From positions 18,871 to 82,870 of the forward strand of contig CAJTOH010000016.1 of NCBI GenBank assembly GCA_910577685.1: a stretch of 64,000 bases of DNA, read 5' to 3'. Shown one piece after another: positions 26,101 through 35,498 of the stretch. A program made the translations under genes and the position numbers. The DNA comes from an uncultured Dorea sp. (lineage in GTDB: Bacteria; Bacillota; Clostridia; Lachnospirales; Lachnospiraceae). A model generated the notes under the pieces. The model did no database searches and was not told the DNA's origin. It saw nothing but the letters and a program-made list of their open reading frames with translations. How positions within the stretch are numbered: position 1 is the stretch's first letter; every line of letters starts with the position of its first letter.

Positions 26101-27703
26101 ATGAATTGTTCAGAGTATTTAACAGACTTCCTAATCAAGCATGGAGTTATAGATGTGTTTGGTTATGCAGGAGGTTACATAGTGCCATTTATGGATGCGC
26201 TATACGAAAGGAAGGATGAAATAAACACTCATGTCTGTTATCACGAACAGGGGTGTGCGCTTGCCGCCGATGGCTATGCGAGGACAAGCGGGAAAATTGG
26301 CGTATATTTTACCACGTCCGGTCCCGGCGCGGTTAATGGACTCGCCGGTCTAGCGGACGCTTGGTTTGATGGATTTCCTGTCATGGGGATCTGCGGAAAT
26401 GTTCCTACAAATGAGATGAAAGGGTTTTCCGGGATCAGGCAGAATGGATTCCAAGAGATGGATATAGTATCTATGACAAGGAATATCACAAAGTATTCGG
26501 TTACTGCCAACACGAGTAAAGGATTCCCGGACATCGTAAGCCGCGCATACAATATAGCCTTATTAGGTAGGAAAGGGGGAGTTATCATTGATTTTCCGCT
26601 CGACATACAGCAAGCCGATATTATTGGTCGGTAACGGAATCAGGAGTGCCGGCGCGGCAGACATGGTTCATGAGTTTGCAAAAAAGACGAACATTCCTGT
26701 CCTTACAACAATGAACGGCGTTGATTTGGCACAGGATGATCTTCATATTGGGTTTATTGGAACGCACGGAAACCGTATAGCAAACATGATACTGAATGAG
26801 TGCGATTTGATTATTTCGGTGGGCGCTCGTCTGGGAATCCGGCAGGTTGGCCAGTTTAATGAAAAATTCGCACCCTATGCGCATTTGATCCGATGTGATA
26901 TTGACGAATACGAATTGAGTCGTAACGTCAAAGAAGAAGAGGAGAAATATCATACCGATGCCCGTGATTTCATGAGAATGCTTATGGATGAGAAGGTGCC
27001 GGATTATTCAATTTGGAGAAAGCAGTGTCTTGAAGCCAAAGACTTCCTGTCAGCTTTTGATAAACAGCCGGGGAATATGGCTGTGGAAAAGATAGCTTCT
27101 TTGCTGCCGGAAAACCCGAATGTTTCCATTGATGTTGGTATGCACCAGTGCTGGTGCGCACAGTCTCTCGTGCTGAAAGGGTACGATGGACGGATTCATA
27201 TCAGCGGCGGATACGGAACAATGGGTTGTGGGCTGCCTTATGCAATCGGTTCCTTTATTGCTGAGGGAAAGAAACCCGTGTATTGCATAGTAGGTGACGG
27301 TGGTTTTCAAATGAATATTCAGGAATTGGAGACCGTTCATAGGGAAAATCTTCCCATTAAGATATTCATTCTCAACAATCGTGTGCTTGGAAAGATTAGT
27401 GAAACTCAGCATTTTAACCATGGAGACAGATTCGCGAATACTGCCGCCAGCGGCGGATACACGGTTCCGAATTTTCAGAGAATTGCGGAAGCGTATGGTA
27501 TTCGTGCGGTAACATTGGATTCTTATGAAGACTTAGATCAGTATCAGGAATGGATTTTGGACGATGAGGCATGTCTCTTTGATATTCCGCTTCCGGAAAA
27601 CAGTCTTCTGACACCGAAAATTAAATTTGAGACGGGGGTTATTAATCCAAGGCTTGATGAAAAGGTGATTGCAAAGGCAGTGGCCATATTGAGGAAAAAG
27701 TAG
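26101..27703 (+). pseudogene. Thiamine-diphosphate enzyme (acetolactate synthase-like), disrupted near 26.6 kb
   Basis: Two overlapping frames encode parts of one enzyme. The first, 26101-26634, has the pyrimidine-binding domain (FGYAGGYIVPFMDALYE, CYHEQGCALAADGYAR, TTSGPGAVNGLAGLADAW) and stops after GVIIDFPLDIQQADIIGR. The second frame, in use from about 26600, continues at KPILLVGNGIRSAGA through the middle domain to GDGGFQMNIQELETV and ILNN, the cofactor-binding motif. Homologues normally have a linker of several tens of residues between these two points, so a short deletion that also shifted the frame is likely. The second part has only a TTG start without a good ribosome binding site. 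Such enzymes in capsule loci add two-carbon branches or act on keto acids; here the function is probably lost. Confidence 0.72.
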
Positions 27704-27724
27704 TTTTGTGTTATACTATTACTC

Positions 27725-27752
27725 AATGCAGCCGTATCCCTGCGGCTGCATT
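27725..27752 (+). terminator. Stem-loop after the second polysaccharide cluster
   Basis: A perfect 10-bp stem, AATGCAGCCG with CGGCTGCATT around an 8-base loop, lies 21 bases after the last cluster gene. No T run follows, so it may be a weak or processed terminator, not a standard one. Confidence 0.5.
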
Positions 27753-27835
27753 GTAATGTGACGAAACATAAAGGAAAACTATTCCGTTCTTTTAATGGTT
27801 TCGGACACAAATTTAAAAAGACAGGAGTGATTCAC

Positions 27836-29092
27836 ATGCCGGTAATCAGGCCTTTCAAATGTATACGCCCCGCAGAGGACAAGGTATCTGCCATTGCCGC
27901 TCTGCCCTATGATGTATATAGCCGAAAGGAGGCAAAAGAAGCCGTCCAAAGCAACCCTCTTTCATTTTTAAAGATAGACCGCGCGGAGACGCAGTTTCCG
28001 GACGATACGGACATGTATTCGCCGCAGGTATACCAGCGTGGGAGAGAGACGTTGGAGGAGATGATAGAAGACGGTTCGTTTGTGAAAGATGAAGAGAGAT
28101 GCTATTATCTGTATGCACTAACCTATGACGGACGAACCCAGACGGGGATTGTGGGATGTGCGTCCATTGACGATTATCTGAACGGAACGATCCGCAGACA
28201 TGAGAATACGAAGGAAGATAAGGAGACGGACCGTATTCGCCATGTGGATACGATGAACGCCCAGACAGGGCCGATCTTTCTGGCATACCGCAGGCAGTCC
28301 GAATTGGATAGTATCATGAAGGAAGTAAAGAAAACGGCGTCGCTCTATGATTTCACATCAGAGGACGGCATCAGGCATCAGGTGTGGAAGGTTGATCCGG
28401 ACACAAGGGAAGCCGGGGAAATTACAGAGATATTTTCTAAGATTGGGTGCGTGTACATTGCGGACGGGCATCATCGGGCGGCTTCGGCCGTGAAGGTAGG
28501 GATAAAACGCCGCGAGGAACATCCGGATTACGACGGAACGGAAGAATTCAATTATTTTCTGTCCGTGCTGTTTCCGGCGGAAGAATTAAGGATATTCGAT
28601 TATAATCGTGTTGTGACAGGATTAAACGGGCATACGTTTGAGGAACTTTTAGAAGGTATCGGAGAGCATTTTTATATAGAAGAGAGCGCTTCGATTTTCA
28701 AACCGGAACGTAAGGGTGAGATTGGAATGTACGTTGGTGGAAGATGGTATCGTCTGTCGGCTCGTGAGAATCTGTATACGGGGGATCCTGTAGATGACTT
28801 GGATGTCTCTATTCTGCAGAATAAGATTCTAAACCCCATTCTAGGTATCCGAAACCCGAAGGCGGAACCAAGGCTTCAATTTGTGGGCGGAATCCGCGGC
28901 CTAAAAGAGCTTGTGAGGCTGGTAGATGAGACTGAACATAAAGATATAACACAAGTTAGAGCAGCGTTTGCCATGTATCCTACATCTATGGAGGAGCTGC
29001 TTTCGGTGGCGGACGAGGGAAGACTCATGCCGCCAAAATCAACATGGTTTGAACCGAAGCTGCGCAGCGGATTATTCATACATAGGTTATGA
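27836..29092 (+). CDS. DUF1015 family protein
   Basis: A 418-residue protein from the ATG at 27836, which has AGGAG upstream and gives the family-typical start MPVIRPFKCIRPAEDKVSAI. Later blocks YYLYALTYDGRTQTGIVGC, IYIADGHHRAASAV-like (here VYIADGHHRAASAV) and FNYFLSVLFPAEEL are conserved in DUF1015. The histidine pair in DGHHR suggests metal or nucleotide binding, but no reaction is established for the family. In Clostridia it often sits near serine or amino-acid metabolism genes; here its neighbour is a sugar-nucleotide dehydrogenase. Cytoplasmic, no membrane segment. Confidence 0.87.
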   Translation: MPVIRPFKCIRPAEDKVSAIAALPYDVYSRKEAKEAVQSNPLSFLKIDRAETQFPDDTDMYSPQVYQRGRETLEEMIEDGSFVKDEERCYYLYALTYDGRTQTGIVGCASIDDYLNGTIRRHENTKEDKETDRIRHVDTMNAQTGPIFLAYRRQSELDSIMKEVKKTASLYDFTSEDGIRHQVWKVDPDTREAGEITEIFSKIGCVYIADGHHRAASAVKVGIKRREEHPDYDGTEEFNYFLSVLFPAEELRIFDYNRVVTGLNGHTFEELLEGIGEHFYIEESASIFKPERKGEIGMYVGGRWYRLSARENLYTGDPVDDLDVSILQNKILNPILGIRNPKAEPRLQFVGGIRGLKELVRLVDETEHKDITQVRAAFAMYPTSMEELLSVADEGRLMPPKSTWFEPKLRSGLFIHRL

Positions 29093-29137
29093 AACGATCC
29101 TTCAAAGTAATCATAATAGAAGAAAGGTGAAAACTCA

Positions 29138-30370
29138 ATGAAAATAGCAGTAGCAGGAACAGGGTACGTGGGTCTTTCGATCGCCACCCTGTTATCACAG
29201 AATCATGAAGTAACAGCCGTTGATATTATCCCGGAAAAGGTGGAAATGATTAACCAGAGAAAGTCTCCGATTCAGGACGAGTATATCGAGAAGTACCTTG
29301 CGGAAAAAGACTTGAACCTGACGGCGACGATGGATGCGGAGGCGGCGTATACCGACGCGGATTTCGTCGTCATAGCGGCTCCTACTAATTATGACAGCAA
29401 AAAGAACTTTTTTGACACCAGCGCCGTGGAGTCGGTGATTCAGCAGGCAATCCGGTACAATCCGGATGCGGTCCAGGTAATCAAGTCCACGATACCCGTA
29501 GGTTTTACGGCGTCTGTCCGTGAGAAATATCACTGTGACAACATTATTTTTAGTCCGGAGTTTTTGCGGGAATCCAAAGCGCTTTACGACAATCTTTATC
29601 CTAGCCGTATTATCGTCGGGACGGACGTGATGAACGCCAGACTTACAAAGGCTGCCAATACATTTGCGGCCATGCTTAAAGAAGGGGCGGTCAAAGAGGA
29701 GATCGACACGCTGATCATGGGATTTACCGAGGCGGAGGCGGTGAAATTGTTTGCAAATACCTATCTTGCTCTCCGTGTATCCTACTTTAACGAGCTGGAT
29801 ACCTATGCGCAGATGAAGGAGCTTAATACGCAGCAGATTATTGAAGGCGTGTGCCTCGACCCGCGTATCGGAAGCCACTATAATAATCCGTCCTTCGGAT
29901 ACGGCGGCTACTGTCTGCCGAAGGATACCAAGCAGCTTTTGGCGAATTATGCCGATGTTCCTCAGAATATGATGTCTGCAATCGTGGAAAGTAATCGGAC
30001 CAGGAAAGATTTCATTGCGGACTGCGTATTGGAGCTTGCCGGCGGTTACGGCGCTAACGGCGAATATAATGCCGGAATGGAGGGGGAGGTCGTTGTCGGT
30101 GTGTATCGCCTGACGATGAAATCTAATTCTGATAATTTCCGTCAGAGTTCCATTCAGGGTGTGATGAAGCGGATTAAGGCCAAGGGAGCAACGGTCGTAA
30201 TCTATGAACCGTCGCTGGCGGACGGAAGCACATTTTTCGGCAGTAAGGTGGTAAATGACCTTGAAAAATTCAAGGAGATGAGTCAGGCGATTGTTGCAAA
30301 CAGATATGATAGTTGTCTGGATGATGTAAAAGAAAGAGTGTATACACGAGATATTTTCCGCCGTGATTAA
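29138..30370 (+). CDS. ugd: UDP-glucose 6-dehydrogenase
   Basis: A 410-residue nucleotide-sugar dehydrogenase. It has an NAD-binding start (KIAVAGTGYVGLSIATLL), VVIAAPTNYDSKKNFFDTSA, FSPEFLRESKALYDNLYPSR and the catalytic cysteine in GYGGYCLPKDTKQL (C259). This set defines the short UDP-glucose dehydrogenases that make UDP-glucuronate. It is likely to feed the polysaccharide clusters upstream, though a DUF1015 gene and a stem-loop separate it from them. It is clearly distinct from the TviB-like enzyme encoded at 9548-10870. Confidence 0.92.
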   Translation: MKIAVAGTGYVGLSIATLLSQNHEVTAVDIIPEKVEMINQRKSPIQDEYIEKYLAEKDLNLTATMDAEAAYTDADFVVIAAPTNYDSKKNFFDTSAVESVIQQAIRYNPDAVQVIKSTIPVGFTASVREKYHCDNIIFSPEFLRESKALYDNLYPSRIIVGTDVMNARLTKAANTFAAMLKEGAVKEEIDTLIMGFTEAEAVKLFANTYLALRVSYFNELDTYAQMKELNTQQIIEGVCLDPRIGSHYNNPSFGYGGYCLPKDTKQLLANYADVPQNMMSAIVESNRTRKDFIADCVLELAGGYGANGEYNAGMEGEVVVGVYRLTMKSNSDNFRQSSIQGVMKRIKAKGATVVIYEPSLADGSTFFGSKVVNDLEKFKEMSQAIVANRYDSCLDDVKERVYTRDIFRRD

Positions 30371-30437
30371 GGAAAATTTTCGGATTGATTTGAAGAAAAG
30401 TGTAATTATGGGAGTTATACCCATGGTTGATATTTTA

Positions 30438-30466
30438 TTGACATACTTATAAAGTTATGATACCAT
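30438..30466 (+). promoter_or_regulatory. Promoter for the cell-wall hydrolase gene
   Basis: TTGACA at 30438 is followed 17 bases later by TACCAT. It lies in an AT-rich 213-bp gap and reads toward the sleB-like gene. The -10 match is moderate. Confidence 0.45.
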
Positions 30467-30583
30467 ACCCTTCGTTGCACAATACATGTAACAAATTTGT
30501 AATAATTGTAATAAAGTTGAAATTATTGAATATACTTTATTAAAACAATATTCATGTATTGTAACAATAGGAGGGAAGTATTT

Positions 30584-31237
30584 ATGATAAAAAACAAAAA
30601 ATTTAATTCTGTGGTTGCGGTTGTATCGGCGTGTTCATTGATGACTGTGGGATTTACCAGCGAGGCGGCTTCGGTGCAGCCGGAAGCGAGTCTGGCAATG
30701 AGCGCGAGAGATACGCAGCAGATCGTGAACCTGCAGCGCGAGACGCTTCAGGTCACGCCGGAAACCCTTATGGTGTCAACGAAAGATAAGATAGAAGAAA
30801 CTCACAGACAGAAGCTTGAGGACATTGAGCGAAGAGAACGTGAAGCCAGAGAGAAGGCGGAACGTGAAGCCAAGGAGAAGGCGGCGCAGGAAGCGGCGGC
30901 GCTTCAGTCAAACTATCAGGAGTTGATGGCGTCCATTATTTTCTGCGAGGCGGGTAACCAGCCGTATGAAGGTCAGGTTGCGGTCGGTGCGGTAATTATG
31001 AACCGTGTGAGGAGCAGCGCCTATCCTGACAATATCGAAGATGTGATCTATCAGTCGGGCCAGTTCGGTCCTGCGTCTACGGGATGGCTTGACAGGGTAA
31101 GAAGTTCCAGGGGTTATACGGCGGCGGCTATGCAGGCGGCAAACGACGCCCTTGCGGGAGCGAATCCTATCGGCGACTGCCTCTATTTTGATCAGGGGGG
31201 ATATGGGATGAAGATTGGAGCACACTATTTTCATTAA
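30584..31237 (+). CDS. Secreted SleB-like cell-wall hydrolase
   Basis: A 217-residue exported protein from the ATG at 30584 (GGAGGG eleven bases upstream). Residues 1-30 are a signal peptide (MIKNKKF, then a hydrophobic run, then SEA). A charged coiled-coil linker rich in Glu, Arg and Lys follows at about 75-115. The C-terminal half is a hydrolase-2 (SleB) domain: LMASIIFCEAGNQPYEGQVA, GAVIMNRVRSSAYPDNI and GDCLYFDQ, with the conserved catalytic glutamate in FCEAGN. Proteins of this group cut peptidoglycan between sugars, in spore cortex or during growth. It has no partner YpeB gene nearby, so a vegetative role is as likely as germination. Confidence 0.88.
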   Translation: MIKNKKFNSVVAVVSACSLMTVGFTSEAASVQPEASLAMSARDTQQIVNLQRETLQVTPETLMVSTKDKIEETHRQKLEDIERREREAREKAEREAKEKAAQEAAALQSNYQELMASIIFCEAGNQPYEGQVAVGAVIMNRVRSSAYPDNIEDVIYQSGQFGPASTGWLDRVRSSRGYTAAAMQAANDALAGANPIGDCLYFDQGGYGMKIGAHYFH

Positions 31238-31297
31238 CATATTCTTTCCCTCACAATAGCGCCCGGGTAAGATAGCGGAGAATACATCATATGATCT

Positions 31298-31340
31298 GGC
31301 CGTCTATGGCCCTGTCTCATTGTCAGGGCTATAGACGGCC
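31298..31340. terminator. Hairpin between convergent sleB-like and glgB genes
   Basis: A 17-bp stem with one wobble pair (31298-31314 with 31324-31340) around a nine-base loop lies between two converging genes. Only a weak T-rich stretch follows on the plus strand. It probably ends transcription from both sides. Confidence 0.6.
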
Positions 31341-31361
31341 AAGCTTCTTTAGAGCCGCATT

Positions 31362-33149
31362 TTAAAGAATTTGGCAGTAGATTGCAGAATAAGGGGTCAG
31401 TGATAGAACGGCCTTTTTGTTTTTTAATTTGAAATCTGCGGCGGCGTATTTCTTTATTCCCCCATATTCCTGCGCATCGCTTGCCAATAGAAGCGTCAGT
31501 TCTTTTGCTTCGTCCAGCTCAATCTCATACTCTTCCTGCTCTTGATCGGAGAAATTAAAGACGGCCAGAATCCGTTCCTTCGGGGCGGTGCGCTCAAACG
31601 CGTAGATACACCGTGTTTCCTGATGGCAGTCAATCCAGCGGAATCCATCCGTTTCATAGTCCTTTTGGTAGAAGGCAGGATGTTCTTGATAGAGCCGGTT
31701 TAAATCCTTCATAAACCTGTGAAAGGCGTCGTGAACCGGAAAAGAGAGGATGTCCCAGTCTTGTTCCCGCTTTTCATCCCATTCCCGAAGCTGGCCGAAT
31801 TCATTTCCCATAAAATTCAGTTTCTTGCCCGGATGGGCATACATGTACATATAAAAGGCTCTTGCCTGGGGGAATTTTGCATCGTAATCCCCATACATTT
31901 TCTGCATAATGGTTGCCTTGCCGTGGACCACCTCGTCGTGGGAGAGGGGAAGCAGGAAGGCGTCGTTATAATAGTACATCATAGAAAACGTCAGCTTGTG
32001 GTAGCTTTCGGTGCGGTACTCAGGTCCGGTACGGAAATAATCCAGAGTATCATTCATCCATCCCATGTCCCATTTGTAATCGAAGCCAAGCCCGCCTTCG
32101 GAAACGGGACGGGTAACTCCGGGATAGGAGGTGGAGTCCTCTGCGGAAAGCATGACCTCAGGGTGCAGCTCCTTAAGCCCCCGGTTCATCTCCCGGATGA
32201 AGTCAACGGCCGTGTTATTGACACCTCTTGCCGGTTCGCCCTGCCAGTAAATGATACGGCTGATGGCGTCCATTCGGATCCCGTCGATATGATATTGGGC
32301 GAGCCAATAGTTGGCCGCGGATTGCAGGAAGCTTCGGACTTCCCCGCGCGAGTGCATAAAATTGCAGCTTCCCCATTCGCTGACGCCCACGTCATGGTGA
32401 GGATACTCATAAAGCGAGGTTCCGTCGTAGTTCGCAAGGGCGTAACCGTCTACGGCGAAATGAACCGGTACGAAATCAAGGATTACGCCGATGTCGTTTT
32501 GGTGGCATTGATCTACGAATTCCATTAACTCTGCGGCCGTGCCGTAGCGGGAGGTAGGACTGAAAAACCCGGTATTCTGGTATCCCCAGGACTCGTCGCA
32601 GGGATGTTCGCTAAGCGGCATGATCTCTACATAATTGTAACCGTACTCTTTCAGATAGGGTATCAGGATTGGGGCCAGCTCCGTGTAAGTGTACCATTCG
32701 TCGGCTTTCTCGGACGGTTTACGGAAGGAACCGAAATGGATCTCGTAGATGTTCAGCGGCTTGTCTTTACAGTCCGAACGTTTCTGCATCCAGACCTCGT
32801 CCTGAAACGTGTAATCTTTGAGATTGCGTATGATGGACGCGGTATTTGGACGAAGCTCCATACCAAAGCCATAGGGATCGCAGTGGTCAATGAAGGAGTG
32901 ATCCTGCTTGTAAATGCGGTATTTGTACATCATTCCTGGTTCTGCGTCTTTTGCATAACATTCCCAGAAATTGCCGTCGTAGATCTTGTGCATCTCCCAC
33001 TCCTTCCAGTCAGTAAACTCCCCGATCAAGGAGATCTTCGCCGCTCCCGGTGCAAACGTCCGGAAAGTAACGCCTTCGGCTTCGGGATGCGCCCCGAGAA
33101 ACTGGTATGCGTCAAATATTTTTCCAGTGTAGAATCCATAAAAATCCAT
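31362..33149 (-). CDS. glgB: 1,4-alpha-glucan branching enzyme
   Basis: A 595-residue GH13 branching enzyme that makes alpha-1,6 branches in glycogen. The order is an N-terminal carbohydrate-binding CBM48 domain (FLGAHPEAEGVTFRTFAPGA), then the barrel with EIMPLSEHP, DFVPVHF, DGIRMDAIS (nucleophile Asp), LSAEDSTSYPG (acid Glu) and LPLSHDEVVHG, then a C-terminal beta domain. It is slightly shorter than the 620-730 residues of many GlgB proteins, lacking a long N-terminal extension. GGAGGAAAC precedes the start. It is alone, with no other glycogen genes beside it. Confidence 0.93.
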   Translation of the reverse strand: MDFYGFYTGKIFDAYQFLGAHPEAEGVTFRTFAPGAAKISLIGEFTDWKEWEMHKIYDGNFWECYAKDAEPGMMYKYRIYKQDHSFIDHCDPYGFGMELRPNTASIIRNLKDYTFQDEVWMQKRSDCKDKPLNIYEIHFGSFRKPSEKADEWYTYTELAPILIPYLKEYGYNYVEIMPLSEHPCDESWGYQNTGFFSPTSRYGTAAELMEFVDQCHQNDIGVILDFVPVHFAVDGYALANYDGTSLYEYPHHDVGVSEWGSCNFMHSRGEVRSFLQSAANYWLAQYHIDGIRMDAISRIIYWQGEPARGVNNTAVDFIREMNRGLKELHPEVMLSAEDSTSYPGVTRPVSEGGLGFDYKWDMGWMNDTLDYFRTGPEYRTESYHKLTFSMMYYYNDAFLLPLSHDEVVHGKATIMQKMYGDYDAKFPQARAFYMYMYAHPGKKLNFMGNEFGQLREWDEKREQDWDILSFPVHDAFHRFMKDLNRLYQEHPAFYQKDYETDGFRWIDCHQETRCIYAFERTAPKERILAVFNFSDQEQEEYEIELDEAKELTLLLASDAQEYGGIKKYAAADFKLKNKKAVLSLTPYSAIYCQIL

Positions 33150-33362
33150 AGTGTTTCCTCCGAATTATAAAAAAATAATAGACAGTAGTCGTTTATCTGA
33201 TTTATAATGATTATACTGACAATCTGGGAGGACATCTACCAACAATCCGGACGGAAAGGCGGATAACCGACGATTTGCGAAAAATGGCGGGGAAGCTGAC
33301 AGAATTTTTTTCGGATGCCGGCGGATGAAGATTGGAGAGTAATATATGAGGAGGAAAAGGGC

Positions 33363-33926
33363 ATGGATCTGCGGATTGAGAAGACGGAGAGGGGGATTAA
33401 GAATTCATTTATTGAACTGCGTTCTAAGAAGCCTTTGGAGAAGATCACGGTTCGGGAACTGTGTGAATTGGCGTGTATTAATAAGTCTACATTTTATTCT
33501 CATTACAGGGATATCTACGACTTGGCGGACAGTCTTGAGAACGAGTTGGTGAGTTCGATTATTAATAGCATTTCCCATCCTGAATATATTATGGAATACC
33601 CGGCGGAATTTACGAAGGAACTGTTTCTTGCATATTTGTCGCAGAACAGTCTGGCGATGATCCTGTTTTCCGGAAGCCGGCGGAATAACCTGGTGGACAG
33701 GATTGAAACGAGTATCAAGGAGCTGGTGTTTGGAAAATATCCGGATTATAGGGACGATACGGTCTGGAATATTGTGCTGAGTTACTGTATTCAGGGGGCG
33801 TACCATACGTTTCAGAGGAACAGGGAAGGGGATATGAATACGTTGATTGAAGTGATTGGAGATATTACGGAAGTGGTAAAAGTGGTGTATGAGAAGAGAC
33901 ATGGAGGGGATTTTTTGATGATGTAG
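33363..33926 (+). CDS. TetR/AcrR-family transcriptional regulator
   Basis: About 187 residues from the ATG at 33363, with GAGGAGG upstream. The N-terminal helix-turn-helix reads SFIELRSKKPLEKITVRELC and then ELACINKSTFYSHYRDIYDL, the usual TetR DNA-binding domain. The C-terminal ligand domain has the TetR_C_8-like pattern seen in Firmicutes regulators. It is transcribed away from glgB, so it may control glgB or itself, but no operator palindrome is evident. Effector unknown. Confidence 0.87.
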   Translation: MDLRIEKTERGIKNSFIELRSKKPLEKITVRELCELACINKSTFYSHYRDIYDLADSLENELVSSIINSISHPEYIMEYPAEFTKELFLAYLSQNSLAMILFSGSRRNNLVDRIETSIKELVFGKYPDYRDDTVWNIVLSYCIQGAYHTFQRNREGDMNTLIEVIGDITEVVKVVYEKRHGGDFLMM

Positions 33927-33980
33927 TCGAAAGTGGTTGGTGATTAAAGTGCATATTTAGTATATTAACAAAATTATATA

Positions 33981-34009
33981 TTGACAAAAAGAACGTTTGT
34001 TTGTATAAT
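33981..34009 (+). promoter_or_regulatory. Consensus promoter of the DNA-repair operon
   Basis: TTGACA (33981-33986), a 17-base spacer and TATAAT (34004-34009) match the housekeeping consensus exactly. The two LexA-like boxes overlap its spacer and its start site, so a repressor bound there would block it. Confidence 0.85.
33991..34002. promoter_or_regulatory. LexA-like operator 1 (in promoter spacer)
   Basis: GAACGTTTGTTT fits GAAC-N4-GTTY, the core of the Gram-positive SOS box, with a weaker right half. It lies between the -35 and -10 elements. Confidence 0.55.
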
Positions 34010-34014
34010 GAAAG

Positions 34015-34026
34015 GAACAAATGTTC
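34015..34026. promoter_or_regulatory. LexA-like operator 2 (at transcription start)
   Basis: GAACAAATGTTC is a perfect GAAC-N4-GTTC palindrome starting six bases after the -10 element, where a repressor would cover the transcription start. A 10-bp hairpin (34049-34080) follows in the leader. Confidence 0.7.
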
Positions 34027-34149
34027 TTTTTTGTTTGAAGAATATTAGACACATTTACTTTCAGACAAATGTAAATGTGTCACTACACTAGGATTTCTAA
34101 AATGTATGTTTAAGAACCTTACGCGAATCCGACTGAGAGGAAAGAAAAG

Positions 34150-35469
34150 ATGAGAATTCAGGAAGCTATGACGATGTACGAGAAGTTGAATATACTAACG
34201 GACGCCGCAAAGTATGACGTGGCGTGTACTTCCAGCGGTACGGAGCGTAAAAGTGACGGCACTGGTATAGGAAGCTGCGAGCTGTCGGGAATCTGCCACA
34301 GTTTTTCGGCGGATGGGAGATGCATCTCTCTGCTCAAGATCCTTTTTACGAACGAGTGTATCTATGACTGTAAGTATTGCGTCAACCGCAGAAGCAATGA
34401 TGTGGCGCGGGCTTCTTTTACGCCCGATGAGGTATGTACGCTTACGATGGAATTCTATCGGAGGAATTATATAGAAGGGTTATTCTTGAGTTCAGGTATT
34501 TTGAACAGCCCGGATTACACCATGGAGCTTCTCTACGCTACGCTTTACCGTTTGAGGAAGGAACATCATTTTCAGGGATATATCCATGTGAAGGCGATAC
34601 CCGGGGCGAATCAGGAGCTGATTCACAGGACGGGCTTTCTGGCGGACAGGATGAGCGTGAATCTTGAGCTTCCTACGGCGGAGAGTTTGAGGCTTTTGGC
34701 GCCCCACAAGACTAGGAAGAATATACTGGCGCCCATGCGGCTGGTGCAGAACAGGATGTCGGAGAATAAGCAGGAGATTCAGTTATACCGTAATGCGCCC
34801 CGGTTTGTTCCGGCAGGACAGAGTACGCAGATGATTATAGGAGCGACGCCGGAGACGGACTATCAGATCATACAGGTGGCGGAATCCCTATACCAGAAGT
34901 TTGAACTAAAGAGGGTATTCTATTCTGCTTTCGTGCACGTCAACGAAGACAGCGCCCTTCCGGCAAGGACGGGAGAAGGTCCGCCTCTTTTGCGGGAGCA
35001 CCGTCTATATCAGGCGGACTGGCTGTTAAGGTATTATCATTTTCAGGCAGATGAACTTTTGTCGGAGGAGAATCCGAATTTTAATGTAGTGTTCGACCCG
35101 AAATGCAACTGGGCGCTTAAGCATCTGGAAGAGTTTCCTGTGGAGGTGAACCGGGCGGAATATAAGACGCTGCTCCGTGTGCCTGGGATTGGTTATAAGT
35201 CGGCTGTGCGTATTGTAAAGGCGAGGCGGCTGGGACTGTTGGATTTTGCAGATCTTAAGAAGATCGGGGTGGTGCTTAAGCGTGCATTGTACTTTATTAC
35301 CTGTAACGGCAGGATGATGTATCCTACGAAGATAGACGAGGATTATATAACGAGGAATCTCCTAAGCGCAGGGGAGAAGCTGCCTTCGGAAGTGACGGGT
35401 ATGGGATATCGCCAGATTTCCCTGTTTGATGACGTGAGATTCGGTAACTGCAGCGAGATGGCACTGTGA
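34150..35469 (+). CDS. Putative DNA modification/repair radical SAM protein
   Basis: A 439-residue radical SAM protein of the TIGR03916 kind. The 4Fe-4S motif is ECIYDCKYCVNR with C70, C74 and C77. The C-terminus carries a helix-hairpin-helix (LLRVPGIGYKSAVRIVKARR, around residues 340-360), which binds DNA without sequence preference. Family members are nearly always paired with the DUF4130 protein found next here, and the pair is thought to repair or modify DNA, though the reaction is not known. It is the first gene after a promoter with two LexA-like boxes, which supports induction by DNA damage. Confidence 0.88.
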   Translation: MRIQEAMTMYEKLNILTDAAKYDVACTSSGTERKSDGTGIGSCELSGICHSFSADGRCISLLKILFTNECIYDCKYCVNRRSNDVARASFTPDEVCTLTMEFYRRNYIEGLFLSSGILNSPDYTMELLYATLYRLRKEHHFQGYIHVKAIPGANQELIHRTGFLADRMSVNLELPTAESLRLLAPHKTRKNILAPMRLVQNRMSENKQEIQLYRNAPRFVPAGQSTQMIIGATPETDYQIIQVAESLYQKFELKRVFYSAFVHVNEDSALPARTGEGPPLLREHRLYQADWLLRYYHFQADELLSEENPNFNVVFDPKCNWALKHLEEFPVEVNRAEYKTLLRVPGIGYKSAVRIVKARRLGLLDFADLKKIGVVLKRALYFITCNGRMMYPTKIDEDYITRNLLSAGEKLPSEVTGMGYRQISLFDDVRFGNCSEMAL

Positions 35470-35498
35470 GAATTGCGCATAGTTTTTGAGGGATGGAT

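Noticed and set aside
29195..30424. Long open frame of 409 codons on the minus strand
   Set aside because: It lies fully across the UDP-glucose dehydrogenase gene, whose frame has all family motifs; the antisense protein is low-complexity and rich in His, Arg and Ile, typical of a shadow.
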